In this document: positions 37,301 through 50,215 of the stretch, one piece after another
Numbering within the stretch: position 1 is the first letter of the stretch
Layout: the number at the start of each line of letters is the position of its first letter
Assembly: GCA_030704615.1 (NCBI GenBank)
Contig: CM060732.1
Span: 48,777,053-48,841,052 of the forward strand
From: Takakia lepidozioides
Taxonomy: Eukaryota; Streptophyta; Takakiopsida; Takakiales; Takakiaceae
DNA length: 64,000 nt
Direction of reading: 5' to 3'
The notes under the pieces: generated by a model
Seen by the model: the letters and a program-made list of their open reading frames with translations, nothing else
The model's database searches: none
Told to the model about the DNA's origin: nothing
Translations under genes and position numbers: made by a program

Positions 37301-40300
37301 ACCCTCTGCAGATTGAGAGGCTCGAGGTGGGTTTACAGTCTTCCAGAATTATGTATATGCATCTGTTAGGACAGAAGGATGCCTAGGTGGGTAAAGAGTT
37401 AAGTTGATGAGTAAGAATCCATTTCAGCCTCTCCACTACGGTAGCGATGAAGGAAACCTTTCACAGGATGAATGTTGGGTATTTTTGGTAGCAAGCTGCT
37501 CAGCAATAGTTGGAGAGAGATGTTTCCTCTAGACTTTCTGGTTTCAACCGTGATTTCTGGAGATTCTTGGAAATTTATAAATGCCGTCTTCGTCTGGTTT
37601 GTTTAAGATAAGCAGCTCTGACTTAGCTTATCCTAACCAGACATTCTGCAATCTCATCACAGGTGTTCCCAGTCAAGAGCACTTTGTCTGAATCTAAGCA
37701 TGGGGACCCAATGTCAGCTATTACCGCCAATCATATTCTACCATACCTGGAAGGACTTTCGGTCGAGCAGGTGGGTTTATGAGGACGTTCAAATTTTTAC
37801 TTTGGAATTTATTGTACTCTGGTTTGCTGTTGACTCAATGTAAGCATTGGCTATCATGTAGTGCTACTGGATGCAGCTCCCAAGTCTGCTTCAAGGTCAA
37901 TAAAGGCCCAACAAGGCCAAAATGTCTTTTCCTAGCACTCTATGGTCATGTTTTGCATATTCTATGCTTGACATAGTAGGCAATATTGGATGTCTTTGTA
38001 GGGTATTCATACTAAATGGACAGTATGTACTGGATTGACAGGCAATTGATGCAAAGAGGTTGTACATATTGGACTATTATGACCTCTTCCTACCTCTCGT
38101 TTATCAAATCAATCATCAGGAAAAATCCCCAGACCAGATATATGCTACTAGAACTCTGTTCTTCCTGAATGGTGAGGGAACGTTGAAACCTGTGGCCATC
38201 GAGCTGGCCCTGCCGAATCGCACTGGCCAGGTGGCCAGTAAGAGGGTGTTTACCCCACCCATGCAGAACAACAGGGGCTCCGGCAGGAGAGACTTGAAAG
38301 TCTTGCAAGAAGACAGAGACTGGAAATGGGAACTGGCAAAAGCACATGTACGCAGCAATGATAGTACGCACCATCAGCTCTACAGTCACTGGTATAGGCT
38401 GGGCTGCTCTGACAGACTACTCTTGTGGACTTCAGCAATGTATTTTGAAAGGACAGGACCGGTCAAACTAAGGTTGATACATGTAATGCGGAATGAATCA
38501 GGAGTCTACATATACATATGCTCTTTGCCTGGAGGGATAGAGCACCTAAAATGGAGGGACGGGGGAGAGTGTCATTGTCTTGGCAAATTCCACTTTTCAG
38601 TGTCCAAGTTCTCACATTCAGTATTGTTGTGGTGAAATGTACAGGGCACGGACCCATGCTGCAGTCGAGCCTTACATCATAGCAACAAATAGGCAGCTCA
38701 GTGTGATGCACCCAATTCATCTTCTACTGAAACCACATTTCAAGAACACCATGAACACAAATTCAAAAGCCCGGGAGGTTCTCATATGTGCAAATGGAAT
38801 AATCGAGACATGCTTCAGCCCTGGCAAATATTCCCTTGAGTTCAGTGCAAGATGTTATGATGCACAGTGGCAATTTGACAAAGAAGCATTGCCTGCCGAT
38901 CTACTCAAAAGGTGGGTCAAGATAAAGTTTGTACAAGCCCCCATTCTGGTTGTCTTTTGAAGCTCATTTGGTCTTTTGGTTAGAGAGTAGATCAGCACAT
39001 TAAGTTGAACCACACCCTGTTTATGTGTCATGTGTCACTATTATAGGCTGTTATTGTAACACTTCTCATCAAATGTTTTTCAGTTCAAAGTTCTTACAGG
39101 GTATTCCTTTGTAGCATGCTCTGGCACATGTTCTTGTCATCAAAGAGAAATTGCCTTGCAATCCAGTCTATGCTGAATAATCGCCATGGTCTCTTCTGGG
39201 TCGTGGAACCTTCCCTTCACCGGCGGTGTGATGCTAAATATTTGGATGGTAGCAGGAAGATGGCAGAGCCTGATGCAGGCTCGGAGAGTGGGGTAAAATT
39301 GGTATTGGAGGATTACCCTTATGCACAAGATGGTCTGGATCTATGGTGTGCAATCAGATCCTGGATCCACGCCTATGTTGACATCTTTTACGAGGATGAC
39401 AAGACTATCCAACAGGACAAAGAGCTTCGGGAGTGGTGGACCGATATTCGTACAAAGGGACATTATGACAAGAAGGATGCACCTGGATGGCCAACATTGG
39501 ACTCCAAAGCAGACCTTATAAAAAATTTGACCATCATCATCTGGGTGGCTTCAGCCCTCCATGCGGCAGTAAACTTTGGACAGTATGCATATAGCGGTTA
39601 TTTGCCCAATCTTCCATCCAGCATGCGGAAGTTGATCCCAGCAGACGAGAGTAGCAAAGACCTCATCGAACTGGATCAAAACCCGGAGAGATACTTCATT
39701 CAAGCCCATGCGAGCAAATCACAAGCCACCACTGTCATGGTGATTACTGAAATCTTGTCGAGCCATGCTAAAGAAGAGCAGTACCTTGGTGAACGGGATG
39801 ACAGTCAATGGACAAATGATGGACAGGTACTTGTTTCATGAAGCTAAAAGCTTTACAATATTCCCAGGACTAGGGCATCCTTGAATGAACGTTTATGTCA
39901 TCCAGGTAGGCATTCAACAAATCATGTTTAGTCGCTCTTGATTTAAACCCGTAAATGTCATTGGTATTGTTGAAGTCGTTCAGATGTCAATTTGCTAAGA
40001 ACAGTAATAATTACCATTTCTCAATCCATTGCAGGGGCTTGGCATAGTTGTTCAAACAGATGAAAGAACACTCCAACACAGATCCCTAAGAGAAAAAGAA
40101 GTCAGACAAAAAGTTTCTTGCATTGTCTAAGTTATTCCTTCTTTCAGGGGCTGGCATAGTTGAAGAAATATATCGAACAATAGTTTTTATTCTTAGCTGT
40201 GGGTTTTTTGTTTCCTCTCACATGTTTCCTTCCATTTTGTGCCATAAGCTCAATGAGCTTTCCGCGGACTTATAAAGCACCATTCTATTTCATTTCTTTT

Positions 40301-40695
40301 AGGGACCTGTGTTGGAGTGTTCTTTATTTCTTCTAAAGGGTGAAGGCCTTGTGCAGGCAAGCTGCCAAACAGTTCTGATCCTCATAGTGGAAGACTTCAG
40401 TGACAGATGGGGTTCCGTGGAATAGACAGTGGAATCTCGCATGGATCTCGTAGTATAGAAAGTATAGAAAGAAAGATTTGCTTGCAAAATGTTTAATTCC
40501 TCTCTACCTATGTGACAGGTGATCGTAGCATTCCAGAAGTTTGGCGAAAGATTGGACAAACTTATGGTTAAGTTTACAGCAAGAAATGAGAGCATGCAAC
40601 GCTGGGGGCCTGCCCAAGTCCCATACACTTTGCTGTACCCTTTCTCCCAGCCAGGAGTGACGGGCAGGGGTGTACCCAACAGTATTTCAATCTAA
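34318..40695 (+). CDS. LOX: plant-type lipoxygenase, complete 10-exon gene
   Basis: Exons: 34318-34522, 35456-35727, 36052-36286, 36450-36794, 37241-37326, 37663-37770, 38042-38391, 38645-38911, 39256-39826 and 40519-40695. All phases agree and give 871 codons, the usual plant LOX size. The PLAT domain comes first ([10 protein letters not shown] ... [32 protein letters not shown]), then the catalytic domain ([43 protein letters not shown]). All five iron ligands are present: His528 and His533 (HQLYSHW), His725 and Asn729 ([10 protein letters not shown]) and C-terminal Ile871 (GVPNSISI). Ala in CANGIIE is the usual S-stereospecific form. It oxygenates linoleic and linolenic acid to hydroperoxides; 9- versus 13-specificity is not decided here. 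The start is uncertain because an AG precedes 34315, so an upstream targeting exon is possible. Intron 3 has a GC donor (AAAG|GCAATT). Confidence 0.93.
40063..40325. mobile_element. 263-bp MITE-like insertion in the last LOX intron
   Basis: AAAGAACACTCCAACACAGA at 40063 is matched by its inverse complement at 40299-40325 (TTAGGGACCTGTGTTGGAGT...), 26 of 27 bases. There is no coding capacity. The inner part includes a copy of the dispersed retroposon tail (40231-40299). No clear target duplication was seen. It lies wholly between splice sites and should not affect the mature transcript. Confidence 0.6.
40231..40299 (+). repeat. dispersed retroposon 3' end, copy 2
   Basis: GCCATAAGCTCAATGAGCTT, then TCCGCGGACTTATAAAGCAC and CATTCTATTTCATTTC, matches 9391-9461 with a few substitutions, in the same orientation. 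Confidence 0.5.
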
Positions 40696-43489
40696 GTAAT
40701 CTGCATAGAAATGAGATCCCTATATCTGGTCTCCCCTCTGATTTTGTTCAGAACTTGCACGTTGGGAGACTTGGATTTGAAGATGTTTACAACTGTATGC
40801 TGTTGCTCGGAAAGCAATGCAGTTGCAATTTGTGTTACTTAAACGTGTTTCGATATATCTGAACTTGAAACTATTGTTATACATTTATTGCTCAGATCCA
40901 ATGTGTGGCGGGCACTTGTACCGGCCCACTTCACCAGATTCCCACAATCACAGTGTTATGAAGATTGTGCTTTCGCGTTAATTCTTTTGGACATCCGTCC
41001 TGCTTCTCGCGTCAAGGTCCTAGAACTTCCTACCTCTTAAAGCTTAAGCCAGCTTTGTCAGCACTGGTAATGGCTGTCTTTTTTATCTCTTCACATCCCT
41101 CACTAGCCCAACACTAGCCCAAACCTATGAGTACATGCTGTTAGAAGGATTAGTAAATCCAATGTAGGTTAGTAAGTCTAGTAAAGTAAATAGTTAGTGA
41201 AAAGAAGTTACATTCACTGGAGCCTTCATGTAACTGCTGAGCCTGGGGGTGAAGCACTTGGTATCTTGAGTGACTTCTATGGTTGGGAGGAGGGCTCCTT
41301 CTGACACATAAAGTCTTATTCTTATATTTTTTAGAATATATTATTTTTTTTTTTTCCTTATACTAGTGAGTGTATCTAATCATAACTCTAACACTTGCAA
41401 CTCCACAAAGTTGTCTGTCGGCAAACACTGCAGGAAATTTTCCCAACCCTACAGCCAAAGCTCAGCATCATTCAGCCCAAATTTTGCAATCTCAGACAGT
41501 GTTCCTTATAAATGCGTACCTCCTTTCCATCTAATCAACCCAAAAAAAGGATTCACATGTACATTGAGTTTTGGAGATAACAGGGATTGTTAATCACTTG
41601 TGTAGTTGCTATTCACGGAGTCAATCCTCTAGATTCCAGCTAAACTCAATGCATAGTAAAGTTGGTAGTTAGATAGTTATGTCACCATCTAAGTAGATGG
41701 ATAAGCCCATTGGCAATACGTGGCTAATCAATTCTTCAACATCTTAGTAGTTGCTTAGAATAGTTAATCTCTAAAGGATGGAGCGACCCAAACTGGGTCG
41801 GTTAGATTTAGAAAAGTGTTTGGTTATCACTGGGGTTAAACCTGATTTGGGCATGTTTAGGCTCATTGGATAGGTAATGGCTCAGCTATGAGGTGGCATT
41901 TCCCAATTCGTCATCGGGCCTCTCCTGAGCCACGTGGAACACCTAGAATCTGCCACACTCGTGGTTTTCAGCCCCATTTTGGGCAACTAACCTACCCTCC
42001 ATCCTACGTGTCAACTAGGGTCAGGTTAAGGAGAAATTCCCCGCACCACTCACTTACAAACATAGGTGCACATGGAGAAGTCATGGGCAGGGGCAAAAAT
42101 CATATGAAGGGAAGCTCTGATTGGCGCAAAAGTTTTTTTTGCTTACAAAAACTTGCCCACTACAGTACAACCGGAGCGATTGACAATTCAACGGTTCAAA
42201 TCTTTTCACCGAATTTTCTAATACGGTTTTGTGCTTGCCCCTTTGAAATTGGGAAATTTGACCCCATGTAGTGTGAATGTGATTATTATTTTTTTTATTA
42301 CAACTGTTTGATGGGGCTAAGTACTTAAGATTTTTACAACATTTAAGTAGTTGGATGAATGACCGTGATGGATGAATTATGACTCATTGGATGAAGACAT
42401 CCATCCGCCAAACATCCATGTGCCCTAGATGGACGGGATTTATGAGTGACGGCAATCTTCATGCAAGCACACGAGCACGGGCATGGCGAGCTGCTGACAC
42501 ATTGTATACTGGAGCAGACATCAGCCTACGTGCCTTAGATTTTTGTTACGATTTACTTTCATGTTCCTTAGTCAGTACCTGCTATGGCGGCTGAGTTAGT
42601 TTTCCAGACAGAGCTAGTTGATGTGCTCAACTATAGGAGCAGCAGGTGTAGTAATTGCACAGGCAAGTGGGGCTTGGGTTTTAAGGTAGTTTTTGTGAGA
42701 AGGTCGCTCTTCTGGCTTTTGGGGGGAGACGGTAGTGAGGCAGAGAAAGAGAGGTGGTGATGGTGACGTGAACAAGAGACTTGGGCTTCAAGCTGGGACT
42801 CGGAATTTTGTGTGTGGAAGGATTATACTGATGAAGAAGTATAAATCGACTGTTTGGGTCACTGTTTGCTTTCGTGTCTGGAATTGCACTTGCATTATGC
42901 ATTACTTCCTGCGTTGTTGCCATTAGGGAAGTCTAATTGCAGCTATGGTCAGTTTGAGCATGTAACGGGTGTGGGTGTAATAGCTGGGAAATCAGGGCAT
43001 GTATGTAGTGCCTCACTCAAACCACCTACTGGGGAAACTTCACATTGCATAGCTGGAATATTAGGGTGCATCTGTAAAGTGGCAGCATTGTTATTTGCTT
43101 CCAGAGATCAGTCGAACCCGCTGCTCGTGCGTAACAGAAGAGTGTATTTGGATCTGACCCTTGGACTTGAGAAGTAAAAGATGAGAGAGAGTGAGAGAAA
43201 ATGAGCTGATGTCGGGTAGGCTTGGGTAGTTCGATCAGGCTGTTTGAAGGGATGCCATGAATACAAAAGGGTGATGGCTCTTCACGGACAAGGCCCACCT
43301 TTCAAGGGGGAATCTGTGAAGGCTATGCTGGGTGTTTTGCAGCATGCATGATCACATGCAATGCAGTCGATTATCTGTGACGGATGTGTGTCCTACCCAT
43401 GTCTTCTCTTCCGTTGCGGCATGGGTGGGACGGAATGGTACTCTGGTGACTTGAAGTGAATGTCGTGGGGAATGTTTTGCCCCTTTCTT
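40696..43489. other. LOX 3' flank and probable 5' LTR zone of the gypsy element
   Basis: No gene was recognised. The first part is LOX 3' UTR and spacer. Because a primer-binding site lies at 43490, the few hundred bases before it should be the 5' LTR and leader of the gypsy element, but with no second LTR in view I cannot set its limits. Confidence 0.45.
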
Positions 43490-43501
43490 TGGTATCAGAG
43501 C
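43490..43501 (+). other. retrotransposon primer-binding site (initiator Met tRNA)
   Basis: TGGTATCAGAGC is the standard plant LTR-retrotransposon primer-binding site, complementary to the 3' end of the initiator methionine tRNA. It lies 460 bases before the Gag start, which sets the element's 5' side. Confidence 0.75.
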
Positions 43502-43962
43502 TGATGTCGGTCTTTGTTCTGCTTGCATTCTTTACAATGATTCATTATGGGTTTTGGTAATCTCTCTTTATATGGCCGGTAGGGATCATACCCTTATACC
43601 TGATGAACCAAGCATTGGAGACATCCTCATATGCTTCAGTCAGCGTGCTGGCAACGTTAGTGCTGAGCCAAGGCTCTATTTTTTTAATCCTGCTTGGAGA
43701 TTGAGGGATGGTGACTTGTGCCTTCGAGTGATACATGCGGGAGGCCGCAGTACATAGTTCTTTGGATGAGGGAATTAGGAAGGTAAGAAAGAATTAACAC
43801 TATGGCTAGGGAAGTTATCTGGGAAGGTTGTGTAGAGATGCTGCGTAATGGAGTGTGGGAATGGTACAGGGGTCAAAACTGATGCATGTGTGTGTGTTTG
43901 CTTGTTGATTTTTGTTGCTTACTATTTTCTTTTCGTTTTGATTGCTGCTGAGTATTTGGAGG

Positions 43963-44771
43963 ATGACGAGCCCAGCGGGCATTGAGGCCCCGTTCTTCGG
44001 TAGGGAGAACGAAGATGTTCACGACTAGATCGACCGAATCCAGATGTCTGGAGACGTACAGGATCTGAGTGAAGACAAGATGTTCAAAGTGGCCCGGTTG
44101 AATTTGCGTTCCAAGGCGGATGGTTCCGCAAGCAGAACCCAAGGCCAGACAATTGGCCAAACTTCCAGGCTACAATTACCGCCAAGTTTGGAATTGTGGA
44201 CATGGCGGAAATCAAGATGAGACCGGATTCAATCAAACATGAGCATAAGCAACGCGTTCAGGCGTACTTTGATAAGCTGAGCCGTGTATTTTTGAAATGA
44301 GGCATAGCTGATCTGGAGCAGCGCAAGCGCTTTGTTGGGGGTTTGCGACCGGAGATAATGAGGGCCATGCTTGGCAGACAATTTGTGGGTATAGATGAAG
44401 CTTTGGATACTGCGATTGAGATTGAACGCGGAGAATGTCACAGAGTGGGCCACCGAACAGAGATGTGTGGGGTTAGATGCTCGTATTGTAAGATGTCGGG
44501 GCACCTCGAGAACGTGTGTAGCCAAAAGCTTGAGACGAACAACACTGGGACACCTGCAACTCACTTCGTGGAGGTATATTGTGATGATGAAGACCAGATC
44601 TTGGCCGAGATGACTACATTGATGAGGGAACAAGACATTAATGAGGTAAGACTCCCTCGAAATCGTACCCCAATTGCACTGCCTTCGGCCAGCAGCTCTG
44701 GACGATCTAAGGAGGGTGAGCATACCAGTGGAGATTCAGGAAGTTTGGGGGCTGCAGTACAAACCCCATAG
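43963..44771 (+). pseudogene. gypsy Gag (capsid + CCHC knuckle), disrupted
   Basis: The frame starts MTSPAGIEAPFFGRENEDVH, with a stop at 44026-44028 (DVHD-stop-IDRI). One base is lost near 44116, after SKADG. The next segment reads WFRKQN, TAKFGIVDMAEIKM and KQRVQAYFDKLSRVFLK, with TGA at 44298-44300, and then GIADLEQRKRFVGGLRPEIM. This is the retrotransposon capsid pattern. A zinc knuckle CSYCKMSGHLENVC (CX2CX4HX4C) follows at about 44479-44520. TAG at 44769 separates it from the same-frame protease region. Confidence 0.8.
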
Positions 44772-44810
44772 GCTCCTCGTTCGGCTGAAAGTAGCCCAAG
44801 GTCAAAGATT

Positions 44811-46106
44811 TTGAACCATTTTTACAAGGGAAGGATCTCCCTCTCTCCTATGGATGTAATCATGTCAGTGCCAGGGGAGTTGGAAAAGTTGAAAGGTTTG
44901 GTCAAGGTTGTTGAACGGGCAATGGGGCAGCAGAGGGAATCAGTGGCTTCCCTAGTAGAGAACCAATTGCCAAGTGTAAAGATGAATGTTAAGGCCAAAG
45001 CCAAGCCACTGTACCCGCATGAGATGGAGGCCAACAATGTCTCCTATGCATATACGGGGAGGGTGAGAGCTCTTCACGCAATGATCACCATTGGAGAACA
45101 CCAAGTGCTGGGACAAGTTGACACTGGTGCAATGTTGTCCGTGATGTCACCCAGCACGGTCAGAGATCTTGGACTTATGGGCTCAGTGGTGAGTGAGTGG
45201 CATCTGGTGCAATGGAGACTGCCATGGGACGTTTGGAGGATCTAAAGGTGACCGTGGATGAGCTCACTAACCACTTGTCGTTTATGGTGGTAGATACGGA
45301 CACATACAACATGCTTCTGGGTTGGACTTTTTTTTAAAGTTTGGTGCTATTGTTGACACCGAGAATGAAACCTTGAGGGTAAGATACGGGCCTGGCTAAG
45401 CGGTGGCCCACTTCCCTCTTCATACCATCAACCAAATTGAACAAGTGAAACAGGGGAGCTGTGTGTCCGTGAGGGAGGAAGTGCATGAGCACGTCATGAC
45501 AATTACACCTGCTGCTCGTTTACTTCTGCCCAACAGTGACCAGGAGATGGAGGAAGATCTGGATCCCCACAGTCCCACCGGGAGTGCCTCAACCCGTGAT
45601 GAGAGTTCTTTGGAGTGTAGAGATGAAGGTCTATGTTTAGGCCTGACTAATATAGAGGCTTGCATTGAAGAAATCGAGGAAGGAGAGGAGGTGCTGCATG
45701 ATCAAGGACTGGCAGAATTGCTGCAGCAAGAGACGAACAAGAACATGGCATCTTCTATGATACATGATGCATACAACAAAGCTTGGGAGGGAGGGTTGGG
45801 AAACAATGAATCTGAGATGGAGGATGACTTTCATGATTGGAACATGATTGCTGCTATGGAAGAGGAGAAAGTGGTTGCGCATGTTCACCACATCCAGCAG
45901 AGGGACCCTGATGATGAGGCCAAGCACGCCGAAGGCTTGCTCTCAGTAAGGCAGATCTGGGTTTTTGCTCAATGGTGGAGCATGTTATAGATACCCAAGG
46001 GTTTCCGCCATGCAGGAGTCAGCCCAGCAGATTATCTGAGTGGGAGGAAGGGGAAATGCAGCGTCAAATTGAGGCTCTTATCTTGCAAGGCAAGATGTGG
46101 GATAGC
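44811..46106 (+). pseudogene. gypsy protease, acidic linker and start of reverse transcriptase
   Basis: The retropepsin active site reads LGQVDTGAMLSVMS near 45110-45150. After a frameshift at about 45200-45245 the flap/C-terminal motif YNMLLGWTFF follows (about 45305). A 195-codon acidic linker (45403-45990; EEIEEGEEVLHDQG) leads to the RT N-terminus, which by 46045 reads MQRQIEALILQGKM. The coding sequence stops being gypsy-like exactly at 46106, where the nested element begins. Confidence 0.75.
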
Positions 46107-46180
46107 GTAGCTACGGCGTGAGCCCAGCCCCGTGAGCCTGGGAGCTGAGCTCACGTTGTAGCTGCAAAGCGTGAGCGGCA
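46107..46180 (+). repeat. left terminal inverted repeat of the 12.2-kb element
   Basis: CGTGAGCCCAGCCCCGTGAG is followed by CCTGGGAGCTGAGCTCACG and another CGTGAGCGG. The outer 27 bases pair with the right end apart from a 3-base spacer and single changes. Multiple GTGAGC words in both directions make the end internally foldable. Confidence 0.75.
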
Positions 46181-46493
46181 CAAATCTGCTGGAGAAGCAG
46201 GTCCTATAGGCGAGGATTGCAGGAAGAGGGGCTATTGCCGTGGACAAAACAAAGTGGGCCACCATGCACCATGTCTGCAATGCCTGCACAAAAAGAGGAA
46301 TATGAAAATATGGCAGATTTGAGCTCAGAATGATTGACACGCTTTATTTCAATTCACATATAGACGCTTACAATGAATGGCATGTGCATTTGCCCTGGTT
46401 CCGCGAACAAAATGTATGTGTTTGTCCTAAATGCAAAGTCTTTACACGGTAACCTGGAAACCAGCATGGGAAGCGGGCATGGCTCGTATGTGT

Positions 46494-49400
46494 TCAAAGA
46501 GAATTTGGCGGAGCCCTACGTGAGGTGTCCCACTGCAGAAGGGTGATTACTTCTCCGTAGCCTAGTGTGGCTTGGTGAATGAATTGGTCTCTCTTACCGT
46601 CGCAGCACATAGTTACAAGGTATATGTAATATTGATGCTTGCAGGGGACCCACTTCCCTCTCATGCCGAGAGCGCCCTCACGCATCGTTACAAAATCCGG
46701 ACAAGTGCACGTAGGGAAATTCCCCACAGTAACCTGATATTCTTTGCCATGAAGAACTGAGCCAATAGATAGCACTGTGTAAATCCGTCCATACCCCGGG
46801 GCAGGGACTTTGGTGATACGAGTCACCCGAACCTGCAAAATTCTAGCCGATTCCATCTTGCATTCGTGATCTGCACCCGAAGCGACACGGCGCACTATTT
46901 TTCCATCTCTTTTTGTTGGGTGGGAGTTGGCACCGGGTGGAGGCATTGCCGGAGCATGTGGCCCATCTGTGCCGACAATGCATGAGGGCACCACTCGGGA
47001 CCGTGCAAGACAGAACCCTCCCTCCTCCAGCATGCTTATCTCGGTTGATGACAGCGACGTCCCAAGTTTCACAGGCCAAATTGCAGGGGGAAGGGGCTTC
47101 ATTATCACCGAAGGACGAACTGTTCCCTTGACGCATCGTGCCATATCGTCTGGGCAGAACCAGAACTTGTGGTCCTTTGACTCCCCACTATGATAAGGTC
47201 GGAACAACCCTGTGAATGTTGGAGCTGGAGTCCCCCTGGAGCCTTTGCATATTTTTGATTTGCATTTCTTGAAAGAGGGGGTCCGAATTGCCATGCAAGC
47301 CAGTCTAGATCCTGGTGGGGTGCGTTCTATATGCCACTCACTATCAGTGCAATCAGATACATGCACCATGGCCACCACCTCCTCCAATGGGATTCCTGCT
47401 GCTGTGCTTGCATGATCTGCACCTGCTCCACTGGAGGAGGACCCACCTGGGAAAGGGCGGGCACACGACTTAGTCGGCACTGGAGACACCCTTGGTACAG
47501 AGAAATTGACCATGTCTGGCCGATGGGAATCTCCATCCGACCCTGGAGGAGTGTTCAATTTCCTTTTGCATGATCCAAATCTTTCCTCGCCTTCCAAATG
47601 GGGGAGCCTGGATTGCAAAGGGGAGCCTTCAGTGCACCTGTTCAAAGCTCTGGCCATCTTCGATGGGTCTCCGGACCTACTTGCAGCCCTTAGTATCAAC
47701 AAAGTTGTATCAGGGCCCTTGCCTCCGCCCCGTCCCATCAGAAAATTGCGGTACCTGGTTTGTTGTGTAAGAGCTCGCACCATGTCATCAGCAGTGGCCG
47801 CATACAAGTCACATCCTGCTTTGGTAGACTGCTGCATCCAGGCGTTGTGAACAGTCTCTGCCAAATTACAGGATGGCATGTCGGCCAAGTCCTCCAAGGA
47901 CATGTCCTGCAGGAGGCATTGCATGGAAATGTGAGGAACAAAAAGAAATGGAAGAGGTTCTGCAAGTGACAATCCAACAACCCCAAATGAACAGGCGTGA
48001 TGCAAAGTGAAATTTGTATTTATGGGATTGAAGAGGCTTACCGTCGTCATGAAAGCTCCCCACTGTCTGTACCTGAAGTGCCAGAAAACCAACCAGTCCT
48101 CCAACTCCTTCAGGTGGATACCAGTAGTAGCACCAGAGGAGAACCACCAAGCCCGGATTGCTTGGTAAGTGCTCTCAGCTTCTCCCATTGAGGTGGCATT
48201 TTTGTACTTGAGGCAGAGCCTTCTGTGCTCCAACTGAAGGTAAGGGCGAATGCAGTGCTTTGTATGACGTGCCAGAGATTGACTCCAATGGAAGAGGCAT
48301 GTACGCACCCTATTTTCCATTGGGACCTTAGGATCCCCCGAACCAAACACGCGCGCACTGCATTGAAATTTGCCTGTGCACTATCAGCCATGAAGCTCGC
48401 AAAATTTGTGTTCTGTATTCCATTGCGCTGCATGACGGCCAGGAGCAAATTCCACATGAGCATCTGGGATTCAGTGTCCTCCGACTGCATATCACAAATT
48501 GCTATGGAGAGCACATGTTGGTACGCTGGATTGTACACATGGCATGCCATGGTTGGTCAACCCTTCACCCGTTTGCAGTGATCAAACATTAACCAACATT
48601 TTGCCAAATCTCCTCCAGGTTGCATTCGGCGGATAATGCTCACACCACTACCTTCGCCCACTGTGGACATCTTGAACAAATACACCTTGGACAAGCCCTA
48701 GCCAGGGAAGATACTGTTTTGAATGAATTCATAGCGACTCCTCCGTTTGAGGTCCATAATGTTGTCCATGAATCCAGCAGTGCCTGTGCCCATTCTGAGT
48801 GCATTCACCTGGTTTCAAATATTGGGAGAGCTCAACACGGAGAAATGGTCCATCACTGTCTCAAGCGAATCTGCATCCAACATTGGTTGTGTCGCATCCC
48901 CTTCACCCAATATGTGTTTTTCCAGGAATGTCTGACTAGCTGCAAGCGCTATAGCAGAAGGTGTTGCACAAGAGGCATTGTGGAACTTCTGCTTCAACAG
49001 AGTTCTAGCGATGTCCACGCTATCCCTGCAACTTCCTATGGACACATGATGCTCGTGTGTACCCATATGAATGCAGGCATGAGTCATTGTCTTGCATCGG
49101 TGTGCCACCTGGTACATACGAGCGTGGCACACAGAAACACAAGACGGGGAAAGTTTGCAGAACCTGCACACAAAAGTATTGGTCTTGGGAGGGGCAAGCT
49201 TGGGGTGAAAGGATTCAGGGGCACACCTTCCTACTCAATTTCGTTTGGTTTAGCGTTGTTTCTCAGGCGAGGGCAAGAAATATTCACGCACTTACAATGC
49301 CCAACGCAGACATTTCAATCCAATGTCGTTGTGGATGTTCGACGTTTTTGTCCTGCACCAAGGGTGTCCGTCATGTTTCTTGTTCTTGCCCTGCAGAAGC

Positions 49401-50215
49401 CCAGCTAGTCCACTGGAAGACGTGGGAGGGTTGAGCTCAAATAAGATGTCCCCATCAAACTCTGCTGGCACGTATTGAACCCGCTGCATACGAAGGGACT
49501 CCCAATCAACAAAACGCAACTCGCTCTTGCACCCAGGCACTCCTGCGAGGGCTTTCAATTTCGGAATGACACTCGTTATCTCCTGCAACTCGTCATCATC
49601 CAAGAATGGAGTCTGCATTGGCGGAGGAATCTCAGAAACATCCTCTGAGGACGAGTCTGAAAGAGTCACAAATGTAGTGGATGTGCTCACCTCTTGTTTC
49701 ACATGAACTGTGCCCTTCTACTGCACGACCGATGCTGCAGTGCCAGGGGTAACTACTGATCCTGCTGATTGTCTTCTCTCTTTTCCAAGGACCCGGTATG
49801 TGCCTGGAATGACTCTCCACTTCCTTCCACACTCGCCAACCAATGGTTTCTCCAAGTGCCCAGAATCCAAATTCCCATCCTCGTCATACACCTCTTTTTG
49901 AACAAGCAAAGAACCCAATTCCAGAGGGAACACTGTAACCAGCTCATCCTCATGAACAACTGCAAACCCATCGTCATCTACAGTGGCAGTCAGTGGAAGA
50001 CTACCTGCATTGGAATGAAATCGTGCGAGTCTATCTCGCTCCCTGGACATGTTTTCGTACACTGACAGAAAGTTGTGATTCATAGAGGAATCCCCGAACT
50101 GATAGCTCGTAATTCTCGAAAAGGGATCCACCCCAAACAAATTGAGGTAAAAAAGGGTAGCACTGACCCAAAGACTGCGGGCGATGCATGCAAAGGATGT
50201 AGGAATGACATGCAC
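46494..50215 (-). pseudogene. MULE-like transposase with SWIM zinc finger, disrupted
   Basis: One minus-strand frame runs, with stops, from about 50215 to 48350, then shifts by one base to an open frame ending at 46494. N to C: acidic region; zinc-rich CRFCKLSPSCVSVCHARM and CIHMGTHEHHVSIGSCRDSV; core RRMQPGGDLAKCWLMFDHCK, YQHVLSIAICDMQSEDTESQ and FMADSAQANFNAVR (MULE/DDE-type core); TCLFHWSQSLARHTK; and a C-terminal SWIM finger CTCPDF ... WVPCKHQYYIYL (CxC...CxH). GTAAGTG near 49291 and TGTGTGCAG near 49160 mark a probable intron. Stops lie at 49718, 48815, 48698 and about 48558; a frameshift lies near 48345. Each stop is a CGA, CAG or TGG codon changed by one transition. The 5' end is uncertain. 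The family cuts and pastes DNA at terminal repeats; this copy is inactive. Confidence 0.8.

Noticed and set aside
47200-48600. Plus-strand frames over the transposase
   Set aside because: They are antisense shadows. The minus strand carries the conserved MULE and SWIM motifs.
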